From Mesorhabditis belari (taxonomy: Eukaryota; Nematoda; Chromadorea; Rhabditida; Rhabditidae): DNA of 64,000 bases. The first letter of the stretch is position 1; each line of letters begins with the position of its first letter. A program made the translations under genes and the position numbers. Under the pieces are notes generated by a model. That model made no database searches. It saw only the letters and a list, made by a program, of their open reading frames with translations, and was not told the DNA's origin. Below, in pieces: positions 36,575 to 46,900 of this stretch. The stretch lies in the NCBI GenBank assembly GCA_958450365.1, contig CAUEEP010000732.1:1178001-1242000 (forward strand), read 5' to 3'.

Positions 36575-36796
36575 ACCGTATTCTCTCTAATAGTAGTGCA
36601 CTCCGGCGAGCCGAGTTGGCGACGATTTTACGGTTTCCAAGCTTTTGCAGAAGCTCAACACTCTAATCCCCATTGTCAAGATCTCATCGTCAGCTACATT
36701 TTCCGACCCCACATCGATAGGTTCTGATAAGAGCTTTTCGAGATTTCGAGGCATTTAGGCGAGGCTTTTGGTGCACTACTATTAGGGAAAATACAG
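36575..36796. repeat. Foldback element, ACCGTATTCTCTCTAATAG family
   Basis: Same family as 3276-3494: starts ACCGTATTCTCTCTAATAG and ends CTATTAGGGAAAATAC. The interior contains CGAGCCGAGTTGGCGACG and TTTTCCGACCCCACATCG. Confidence 0.85.
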
Positions 36797-36944
36797 CACC
36801 CATTGTTTTCCGTGACATCAAATAAGCTGTATTCAAGGGTTCAGTCACTCCTTCTCTCCTAACTAGTCTGTTCCAAGTAAACGCATCAAATTTGACTATC
36901 GTATTCTCTCTAATGTAGTGCCGTGCCGAGTTGATTTCGAAAAT

Positions 36945-37296
36945 ACCGTATTCTCTCTAATAGTAGTGCACCCCGGCGAGCCGAGTTGAAGACTATTTAC
37001 GGCTTCCAAAGTTTTCCCAGAAGCTCAACACTCAAATCATTGTCAAGATCTCATCGTCAGCTACATTTTCCGACCCCACATCGATAGGTTCTGATAAGCG
37101 GTTCTCGAGATTTCGAGGAATTTAGGCGACGCTCATGGTGCACTATAGACATGTCCATTTTCGAGTTTTGGCGGCCGAATCGGGTCAGCGCGTCGGGTCA
37201 AAAATTTTTACCGGATCAGATCAGCGGGTCACTTTTGACCCGACCCGACCCGACCCGATGCCCGTGTCTAGTGCACTACTATTAGAGAAAATACGG
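36945..37296. repeat. Second foldback copy of the same family, split by an insertion
   Basis: Starts ACCGTATTCTCTCTAATAG and ends CTATTAGAGAAAATACGGT. Its right arm is interrupted by the 125-bp element at 37146-37270. Confidence 0.9.
37146..37270. mobile_element. hAT-like non-autonomous element nested in a foldback
   Basis: Begins TAGACATGTCC and ends GCCCGTGTCTA, flanked on both sides by GTGCACTA (37138-37145 and 37271-37278). An exact 8-bp duplication is the hallmark of hAT insertion. The interior is a GGGTC / GACCC inverted repeat. No coding capacity. Confidence 0.85.
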
Positions 37297-37576
37297 TGTA
37301 TTGTTTTAGCTGGAAAGTCTTGTCCATCTCGAAATTTTCATTTATAAATCAATAATTAGCCGATCAATGTGTGATTTACTTTAAATAAAAAAGATTAATG
37401 ATTTCATTTAGCTCATTTTTTAGGTAAATTTGTGTCCGCTTTGAAGCAAATCCGAATCCGAATTCTTGTTTTTCATTTCATTTCATTCATTTTCATTATT
37501 GTTTTTCATTTCATTAAAGCTTTACAATGGATAAAACGACTGAATCAATTTCTCTGAAAATATCTACCAAACTAAT

Positions 37577-38158
37577 AGGTTGATGCATAAGTCTTTTCGT
37601 TTTTTTCGTACTTCTGTTAAAAAGTAACAAATTCACGAATTAATCTATAGTTTGCTCTATAAAAAAAGTGTTTTTTTTGTTCAAATAGCATCTTTTTAAA
37701 TGAATTTCGGTTCACTTTCAAGCAAATTCGAGAGTGAAAAACGCCTTTTTCGTAAAAATCTATAAAAAACTCTACGGAAAAATTGGCTGAATGAATTTCT
37801 CTGAAATTTTGGCGAAATATCAAACGTTTTTTTTCTCTATCTTTTATCTATTGACACGAAGATAGGTTTTCTTTAGCTAAGGTGTCTAAACCGCTCAGGC
37901 TCAGGCTCAGGGTCCGGGTTTGGGGGGGGTGGGCCGGGGCCGGGGGGGGGGGGGCATCATCGAGTTAGCCCTTTTTGACTACCCGACTTCATACTCTCAA
38001 GAAAACCCAGGCATTAAATATTTTTAAACCCGTTTTAATGTTATTTTGCACAAAAATAATTGCTTTTTCTAATGAAATCAACCGTAGTTTAATTGGTGCA
38101 TTTGTTGGCTTGAAACGGCAGACGAAAAGGAACAAAAACACTTATGCATCAACCTAAT
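37577..38158. mobile_element. Mariner-like non-autonomous element
   Basis: The left end TAGGTTGATGCATAAGTCTT is matched by ACTTATGCATCAACCTA at the right, a sequence close to known mariner termini. The interior has no transposase and carries a G-rich insertion near 37890-37954. Confidence 0.75.
37910..37954 (+). other. G-rich tract, possible quadruplex
   Basis: Several runs of three to fourteen G (GGGTTTGGGGGGGG, then GTGGGCCGGGGCCGG and a long G run) in an otherwise AT-rich region. It is preceded by GTGTCTAAACCGC, possibly one end of a third hAT-like element. The exact G count is prone to assembly error. Confidence 0.7.
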
Positions 38159-38669
38159 ATCTACGAAAAGAACTTGTCTATCTACCAAACTTTTCATTCT
38201 CAACCATTCGTCTTTTCATATCAAAATAGGTTTCTGTGAGAAAAAGTGTTGAAATCTTTGAGTTTCATCGTTTTCGACTCCTCGACTTCAAACATTTAAA
38301 AAAAATGAAATAACGCGAGCTTTTCAGACTTCTTAAAGAACAATTTCTAACTAAATACTAGGAATTTCTAATAAAATAGACAATAGATCGATTGATTTAT
38401 TATCTATTTTAAAAAGTAGTCTTTAAAAAAAAGACAAAAAAGACAAGACTTTATATTATAGAAATTTTAGCTTTTTTGTCTTTTCTGTATCTGCTAGACT
38501 CTTGAATCCTCAAGAGATATCAAAATCTCAAGAATAGAAGAATAGACTTGTTCTTTCTTTCTGCAATCAGTGCTTCCAAGTGTGATGATGTGTGGTAATG
38601 AAGTAAATGGAGAAATGTTAGACAAGTTTCCTCTTTGAAAGAGAGATTTATTGGTTGAGTGAATGGGGA

Positions 38670-39120
38670 TCTCTAGTCTTTTTCTCTTTCTTTCTCTTTC
38701 TCTTTCTCTTTCTCTTTCTCTTTTTCTCTTTCTCATTTGATTCAATTTATGTGACGTCTTGTTGTAGATTGAAGGATTGTGGAAGACGTCGTTGCATGTA
38801 TAATCACTTCATTTGTACTGCTTAAAATGTAAACGCACTCTTTCTAGCGCCTTGAAAGCCTCATTTTCTTGCTCTAGTAAATAAGAAACTTCAGAATGAG
38901 TTAAAGAGTCGATGTCCGAGATGAAAGCATTGAGATGAAGACTTTGAGATGAAAGCTTTGAAATGAAAGCTTTGAGATGAAAGCATTGAGATGAAATCAT
39001 TGTTCTACATACCTTTTTATTCTTTTTCTTCATTTCTTTAATTGAAATGAATCAAGAGCTTCAAAATCTCTAGCTTTTTCTTTTTCTTTTCTTTTCTTTC
39101 TTTTCTTTTTCTTTTTTTCA
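38670..39120. other. Pyrimidine tracts and short tandem repeats
   Basis: CTTTCTCTTTCTC tracts at about 38676-38735 and 39076-39120, and an AGATGAAAGCTTTG-type tandem repeat at about 38920-39000. No gene. Confidence 0.6.
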
Positions 39121-39585
39121 TTTTCCCTCAATCATATCAAATTTCTCATAGAGTACCTCCAAATTTCACTTCAACGCCAAAAATTTGATTGTGTTCGTTT
39201 TGATTTCAGTTTCAACTTACAAGTACTGAAGATATTTGTTGGGATTGTATATTGTATCGTACTAGACTTGCTAGAAAGCGTACGTTTTCGTTTATTTTGA
39301 GTACAAAGTATAGGCGAACAAGGGTCGGTTCAAGTAATATAACTTTTATCCGATTCATTCTCAGCTGGGCTTAAAGTTTAAGGGTTTAAGGAATTAAAAT
39401 AAACAAGAAATGAAGAAATGAAGCAGCTTTGCCGAAACAGCTTTGCTTTATAAACATTTCTGGCTGCTTAGATCAAAATCCAGATTGGCTTGGAATCTGG
39501 CTTGGATTCTGACTTGGATTCTGACTTGGATCAAAATCCAGATTGGCTTGGATTCTGGCTTGGATTCCGGCTTTGGCCAGATCGT

Positions 39586-39802
39586 TAACTGAGCATCTTC
39601 TGGCCAGATCGTTAACTGAGCATCTTCTGGCCAGATCGTTAACTGAGCATCTTCTGGCCAGATCGTTAACTGAGCATCTTCTGGCCAGATCGTTAACTGA
39701 GCATCTTCTGGCCAGATCTTAACTGGTTGCCAGACGTTAACTGAGCATCTTCTGGCCAGATCGTTAACTGAGCATCTTCTGGCCAGATCGTTAACTGAGC
39801 AA
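39586..39802 (+). repeat. 27-bp minisatellite
   Basis: About eight copies of a unit starting GCCAGATCGTTAACTGAGCA; one copy near 39720 is truncated. Just before it (39470-39580) a shorter ATCTGGCTTGGATTC repeat occurs. The AQLTIWPED repeat frame on minus is a by-product of the 27-bp length. Confidence 0.95.
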
Positions 39803-40781
39803 AAGTCAACTCTTGGTTTGTTGGTTGATTGGTTGGCTAGTTTATTGTTTTTCCTTTCGATTGAAATTTGTTTTCCCAACAACTCCATTTATTTTCCCCA
39901 TCCACCCTAGAAATTCCCACCTGTTTTCCGCATTTGATCACTTTTCTTCATTCTCCTCTCACAAAACTTGCGTCTTTCAAAAGACGCAAATCCTTTTTGC
40001 AAATCGAAAATTTATAGGATTCAGAAAAAGGAAATTTTTGTGTTGATTTGAGAAGAAGAATATATTCTTTCTTTGAAGAAATATCGAGAAAAATGATTTC
40101 ATTTTTATTGACGGCAAAAAAAAGCAGCTGAAAATTGTTCTCATTTTGGATGAATATCGTCAAATTAGCGAAAAAAGAAAAGCAGAAAAGCACGATTTGA
40201 CACCAGAAATCCCTTTTTTTTCTCATTCTTGATTTGTTAAAAATTTTTTTTTAAAATTAGAATTTAAAACCGTTATCGATTTTTTTTCTATTAACAACAT
40301 GTAAATTCAGTCTTTAAACTTCTTTATAGTTAAACTATAAACTCCTTTATAGTTCCTTTATAGTTCCTATTTAGTTCCTCTAAAGCTCCTCTAAAGCTCC
40401 TCTAAAGCTCCTCTAAAGCTCCTTTATATTTTAGCTAGTGTTTTTCGATGGTCAAGACTGAATTGATCATAACTTTCATAACATAACTCTTTAACTTTAG
40501 CTGTGCTGTTATTGATGTTATGCTTAACTGTTATTGCTATCTAATAGCAATGTTAAATATATTTAAATCTTGTTTTGCATAGAAATCTCAGAAGATGATA
40601 GTTATGACTTTCTTTTTCTAAGCAAAGAAACTCAAGAATTGCTCATGTTCAGTAAATGCTTACAAGGGAACCATCGCAAGTTATCCGCGAGTTATTGTAG
40701 ATTATATTGTATAAGGTAGGTGCCAAAAGGTAGGTGCCAAATATTGTACCACAAGAAAACTAAGAAAGACAAGCAATCTCT

Positions 40782-40872
40782 AAGCAAGCAACCCCTAAGC
40801 AAGCAATCTCTAAGTAAGCAATCTCTAAGCAAGCAATCTCTAACCAAGCAATCTCTAAGCAAGCAATCTCTG
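40782..40872 (+). repeat. 15-bp minisatellite (CAAGCAATCTCTAAG)
   Basis: Six copies, flanked on both sides by GCAAGTTATCCGCGAGTTA (about 40675 and 40887), which suggests array growth inside a duplicated segment. Confidence 0.9.
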
Positions 40873-41228
40873 ACAAGGGAATGATCGCAAGTTATCCGCG
40901 AGTTACAATCTAAGGTAGATACCAAAAGAAAAGCCTTGAAATGTAAGTTCAGAAACTGTTTTTAAAAAGCACTAATGGGCAAAACGCACAAAGTTATAGT
41001 CATTTGAGTTTGAAGACTTTTCTTTTGCTTTCTCGAATTTCTGTCACAATGATTTTTGCTGGCGGAAAGGCTTTCCTTTCGGACCGTCAAACCGATCGAG
41101 TCAGCTACAAACCACTGTAACTTTCTTTAGAATTAATATTTTTAAGTGTACTTTAGCTCATTCGAAAGCTCTTGAGATTCTCTATTTTTTTGAGCTGTAG
41201 CTCTGGACAATGAACTTTCATTGTCTGG

Positions 41229-41458
41229 TACTGGACAATGAAATATGATATTTGAAAAAAGATCGTCACTTTCGCGCGTCTGTAACTCCCTTGTCTTTAA
41301 GTTTAAACTATTAGTGTTATACATTTTCTGAAAGCTCTTATCAATGGCTACACAATGGTAATATTAATATTTAGAAATACGGTAAAGACAAGCAGTTACA
41401 GACGCGCGAAAGTGACGACGATCGTTTTTCAAATATGATATTTCATTGTCCAGTAGTG
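41229..41458. repeat. Foldback element 'CTGGACAATGAAATATGATA', copy 2
   Basis: Same ends and arms as 4674-4908. Together with the sequence to its left (from about 41062) it forms an inverted duplicate of 50649-51005. Confidence 0.9.
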
Positions 41459-41613
41459 TATATGTTACGTCCGAATCTGAGGAGGCGTCCATCTCCGATC
41501 CGGACGTCCGAATCTGAGGAGATTCCTCTGAAGCGGACGTCCGACTCAGAGTCGGACGTCCATCTCGTCCGGATCGGAGATGGACGTCTCCTCAGATTCG
41601 GACGTAACATATA
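41459..41613. repeat. GC-rich foldback (GTTACGTCCGAATCTGAGGA)
   Basis: Starts ATATGTTACGTCCGAATCTG and ends with its complement CAGATTCGGACGTAACATAT. The arms contain further ACGTCCG/CGGACGT repeats. It abuts the previous element directly. GC content is far above the surroundings. Confidence 0.85.
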
Positions 41614-42340
41614 TACCATATCAATCAGACAGATTTGAAAGTTAGAAGCATTTGTAGTATGACAGTTTGTCATTTTTGTAGTTTATAGTGTCCATGTCAT
41701 GGTAGAGAATCTTAGCGGCTTTCTTTGAAGAAAGCCGATGAAATTCTAATAATATTTCAATTATTGTTAGCTTAAATTTGACTATTGTGTTAATAATGAG
41801 AGAAATTCATTGGAAGGAGATAGTTGAAGAAGAAAGATTGAAATTTGTCGTCTTGGTTTCAATTAGTTCTTTCTTTGATGGGCAATCAACGGTGAAAAAA
41901 ATGGTGAAAGGGGGAAAAGAAAAAACTCATAAGCTAGCTACAAAAAAAGGATTCTCGATTCAGGGGATTTGGATATTTGGATATTTGGATATTTGCCCAT
42001 TTTCCCATTTTCCCATTTTCCCATTTGCTTCATCTAATAAACAGAAAAAAATTTTCTAATTTCCCCTTGAATTCGACGAATTATTTCAGCTGAATCTTTG
42101 TCTAATTTGTGAAATTTTTTAGATATTATTTGTTGACGGGGAATTGAGGGAAAAATTCGGACTTTGGACCAATACTTGTAACTTAGAGGGGACTTTTTGA
42201 TCATTTTAGAGTTATTTCTCGGTTTTTAAACGCTTTGCTCACGTGCTTGCTAGCATTTTTAACGCAATTTCTAGAAAAGAATAAAAAAAAAGTGCTGTAA
42301 GTATCGGTGGAAAGTTTTGTGGTCCAAATTAACAACTTTA

Positions 42341-43480
42341 AAGAGACTTGAATTCTTTTCTGTGAACGGACATTCGTCTACTAATGCAAGAGGGAACAGA
42401 GCTATTAAAGATGATTTTCATGGCCAAGCCAAACCACACCAATCATTTTACTCAATTTCTCGTAAATTCCAGAAATTTGTAATAGAAATTGGTATTCTCT
42501 GCTTGAAAATTTCAAAGAAATCGATCAAAAGACAGAACGAAGGTGGAATTAGGTTCGGGTTGGAATTTTTTCGATGTCTAGTAGGGACTTGAAAGCGACT
42601 TGGTTCCCTATCTCTTTAAATTTGGTTCCCTATCTTTTCTGTGAACGGACACTCGTCTACTAGAGTAAATACGGTATATTTGATGTAAATATATCAAATT
42701 TTCTATCATTTTCTTTCATTTGTTTAAATAGAAAACCTCTGGCTTTTCTTTTCAATAAACTCACGAATAAAATGCCCGGGCCCAGCGTAAGTGAGCACTG
42801 GTGTAGTGGCGGCCGCAGCCATTCACGGCCCTCTCTGTTTTTCATTCCCTGTTTTTCAAAACCCAGTTAACTAGGGTTTTGAAAAAACAGGGAATGCAAG
42901 TTAAAAAAAAGTGCTGTAAGTATCGGTGGAAAGTTTTGCGGTCCAAATTAACAACCGTTACAAATTTAAATGCAAAACAATGTTCTTATCTTTGTGAATA
43001 CCTTTATTGAATGAATACCTTTATTGAATTTTCGGCTCTTGTAACTTAGAGGAGAGTTTTTGATGATTTTAGAGTTATTTCTTGGTTTTTAAACGCTTTG
43101 CTCATTTGCTTGCTGGGATTTTTAACGCAATTTATTGAAAAGAATAGGTAGTATTTACTCTAGTAGACGAATGTTCGTTCACAGAAAAGATAGGGAACCA
43201 AATTTAAAGAGATAGGGAACCAAGTCTCTTTCAAGTCCCTACTAGACATGGAAAAATTCCAACCCGAACCTAATTCCACCTTCGTTTTCTGTCTTTTGAT
43301 CGATTTCTTTGAAATTTTGAAGCAGAGAATACCAATTTCTATTACAAATTTCTGGAATTTACGAGAAATTGAGTAAAATGATTGGTGTGGTTTGGCTTGG
43401 CCATCTTTAATGGCCAGGCTTGGCCATCCATCAGATCATCTTTAACAGCCCTGTTCCCTCTTTCATCTTCAACAAAATCT
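42341..43480. repeat. Large foldback, arms about 330 bp
   Basis: 42341-42672 is repeated as its reverse complement at about 43148-43480 (for example GTGAACGGACATTCGTCTAC against GTAGACGAATGTTCGTTCAC). The spacer carries a second palindrome (42840-42900, CCTGTTTTTCAAAACCC). Two direct repeats (about 42170-42345 and 42905-43140) overlap its edges. No open frame has coding features. Confidence 0.85.
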
Positions 43481-43821
43481 CAACGTCACCTAAATTTCGA
43501 TCATTTTAGGGATTTCCGTTTATTAGAGTAAATATTAGAGTCACTCTATACTAGATAAATAAGAGGATAAAGGCAATTCATTGCAGCCAGTACCCAAGCT
43601 GCCACACTAACAAGGGAAAGGCAACAGTAGGATGCAGCCAAATGAGATCAGCCATAGACCATTCCAGAATTTCACGCTGATTCCGAATCTGCTTTCCGTT
43701 TTTGCAAAATTCTACAATTATTCTTTATTTGCTTTCTATACGTTTTAAGTTGTAAAGTGAAAATTTCGAGCTGAATGCCTTTTGAGATGCCTTTATAACG
43801 GTTCTTTCACAGCCCCGAAAG

Positions 43822-43910
43822 ATCATGGGATGGTCAAGTGGATAAGTCCCTTGCATCCAAGGCCAGCTCATCCTCTTTTGCCCGAGTTCGATTCCTTTTC
43901 GACAAAACTT
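43822..43910 (+). repeat. tRNA-like element
   Basis: GGGATGGTCAAGTGGATAAG (box A-like), CCCTTGCATCCAAGG (anticodon-arm-like hairpin) and GAGTTCGATTCC (box B). It lies about 70 bp upstream of the GPCR start. Acceptor pairing is not visible. Confidence 0.4.
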
Positions 43911-43977
43911 TTGGTTCAATCAACTCAGCGATTTCATTTCAGGATCGAAAGGGAAATTCCTAAATTGATCTCTTGCA

Positions 43978-46900
43978 ATGTGTGCAATCGGTGAGATCTC
44001 CTCTCCCCTTCTCCCATTGCGTTTTTGGTTGATCGGCGTTAGTGGATGCATTGTTTCTCTATTTGGATTGATGGCTAATGGATTATTAGCGACATTGTTT
44101 CTAACAAGGACACATTATCGGTAAATGGATATAAATCTTTAAAAACTATTCAGTTGAGGGTTTTCTTTGTTAAAGGAAAGTTCTTTGAAAGAAATGATTG
44201 ATGATATCTGTGATGAGAAAAGATCAGAAAAGATCAGAAAAGATTCAGAAAAGAAAATGAGAATCAAATGTGATGGGAATTTGGCAGAAATCTGGCAGAA
44301 ATCTGGCAGAAATTGGCAGAAATTCTAATGTAATTTCGACTTAGAGTCAATTTTCCAGGCACTCTCCCTTCTTTTTCCTCGGTTTCGTCGCTCTCTTCGA
44401 CACTCTGCTTGATGCCACTTATATCTTGCTATTGGTAAGTTTTTTTGCAATATTAGATGATTAATAATATATGTGAATATTAAGCATATTAAACATATTA
44501 AACAAATTAAACAAATTAAACAAATTAAACAAATTAAACAAATTAAACAAATTAAACAAATTAAACAAATTAAACATATTAAACATATTAAACATATTAA
44601 ACAAGCTTTAAGCTCGATAATTCTTCTTAGATGGTTGTGAACAGTTTGCTAGAGTTATTCAAAAATTCGACTTCTTGTCCTTTTTGCGCTAAATGTAAAC
44701 AAATCCTTTCTAGCGCACTGAATTTTTCGGTTTACTAGCCAATAACAAGGAAAATATTGATTTTAGTGTGCCAAAAGGGAAACGAAAAAGGAAATTTAAG
44801 CACAAAGTTTACAAAAACTCTAGTGAAAGCAACTATATATATGCTTGATTCAGGGGGCGAATAGAAGTGAATCAGATAATCATAACCGCATATAACATAT
44901 TGCTGACCGGATAGGAGTCTTGTAGCCGTAGCCATGTAACCGACCGAGTAGGAGTCTTGTCTCCTGCTCGGGTTAAGGTTAAGGGTTGGATCCCAGCGGC
45001 TAGAAAGATTGGCTCTTTTTTCCCATTATTATAGTATAATAATATAATATATATATATGCTTTATTCATGGGGCGAATAGAAGCGAATCAGATAATCATA
45101 ACCGCATATCACATATTGCTACAATACTTTCACAAAAAAAGAAAGAAAACTAAAAATAGTACAGCAAGACTACAGTTAGGAAACACAGGTACAAAAAGAT
45201 TAGATATAGGGCAGATTTGACATGGCATAAGATCTAATTCGTGAAACTAGTGAAACAATTTTTCTAGGCAGTCCCCATTGAAGCTCAATACTACAAGAAT
45301 TTCGGTCTCTATTTAATGTGGATCAACTATATGCCATTTCTCTATCTACTCGGTCAAATCTTCAAAGTGGCATCCGTTTTTTGTCTCATCGTTGCAAGCA
45401 TTGAGAGGTTTTTTTTGGTGGAAAAATTTACTGTATATAAAAGAGTAGTGTTTGTCTGTCTGTACGAGCATTTTTTCGGCCTTTTTTTTATATAAAACTT
45501 CTTTAGAAAGCTAAAACTTCTTTAGAAAACCCTTTGAATATATTGTAACTACATTTTTAAGATCAATTTTTGCTCTAACTTTGGCTGTATTTGGTTTTAC
45601 ATCTTGTAAAGCCAAAAATGGGTAGCTGATTGTGAGAAAAAGTTCATTAGAAATATTAGATTACTATTTGGTTGGTGAATTGAAAACTGTGTGTTCTTTG
45701 TGCGGCGCGTAATCGCCCGTCGTCTGGCGCAGGGCTTTTACATAAGTCCCTTCCCTCTCCCTTTGTCAAACTGGTCGGCTCCGAATCCTTAGATTAGACA
45801 TGACTTCTCCGCAAATCAAGCCTAATCTCAATCTATTGGATTGGTGAATTGAAAACTGCGGACTATTGTCCTATGTGACAGTTTGAGGGCTTTCTTCAAA
45901 AGAAACCCATTTTGGTGTCAATGGAAAAGTTGTAGAGAATCAAAAATCAAGCTTATATCGAAATTTACAGAACGATTCAAAAACTGGTTTTCAAGAAATG
46001 CCAAATTTACGAATTTTCACAAAACTTGCATTTTAAGCGAAACTACTAAGTGTATCTTTTTGGAAATTTGGCTATAAGCCTCATTTTTGATTCTCTACAA
46101 CTTTTCTATTTACACCAAAATGGATTTCTTTTGAAGAAAGTGCTCAAATGCTCAAATGCTCAAATGCTCAAACTGGGACATCTCCAGTCCTCCATTTTTG
46201 AGTCTCACACTTGTCTCACACACAAACCAAAATCCTAAGAGGAATCCGTTCTTTGTACACGCACACAATCGCTCTCCACCTGGCAAATGGGGCTTGCATA
46301 AGGGACTTTCCTTTCGGGTTTGGTAAAGTGTCGGGAAAAAATGGGATGAGGGGCTGGGCGGATTTTCCTTGAAAGTTTTTCGATTCAAAACCAAAATCCT
46401 ACTAAGAAAGAGGAATCCGCAAATTGCCTGTAAAATGGGCAGAAGTCAGTAATAATAATGGAAATTATTTGGAATCAATTTATGGTTTTATGTTCAATAA
46501 ATTTTAGTTCAAAGTTCGGCAGTTTTCAATTCACCAACCCAATATTTGATTTTAGTGGGAATCGGCTCTAAGCCTCTAAGCCTTCTTTAAGGGCAATATT
46601 CATCAAATTACTATAATAATTTATAATATTTTAGGTATTGTTTGACAAAACATTGGACTTTTACGGGGTTTGAGAGTAAAACGAGATGGATCGTGCTGGT
46701 TGCGGCGTTGATTTTGGCTGTCTCACTGAAATTTATCACATCGGTGAGTTGTTTGAATCAAGAAAATTGTTTAACATTCACTTAGTGACGGCTTGGTTTA
46801 CTTATTCAACTTCTATTTGTTAAGCTCAGATTCATTTTAACCATCTTAACTTAATCAATAACTGATTGGTTTAGTTACCCAACTCTTGTCGATCAAAAGA

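Noticed and set aside
39448..39888. 146-codon open frame with AQLTIWPED repeats
   Set aside because: Product of a 27-bp minisatellite with no splice or start context.
44960..44995. GGTTAAGGTTAAGGGTT resembling telomeric repeat
   Set aside because: Only two to three imperfect units; nematode telomeric repeat would be TTAGGC.
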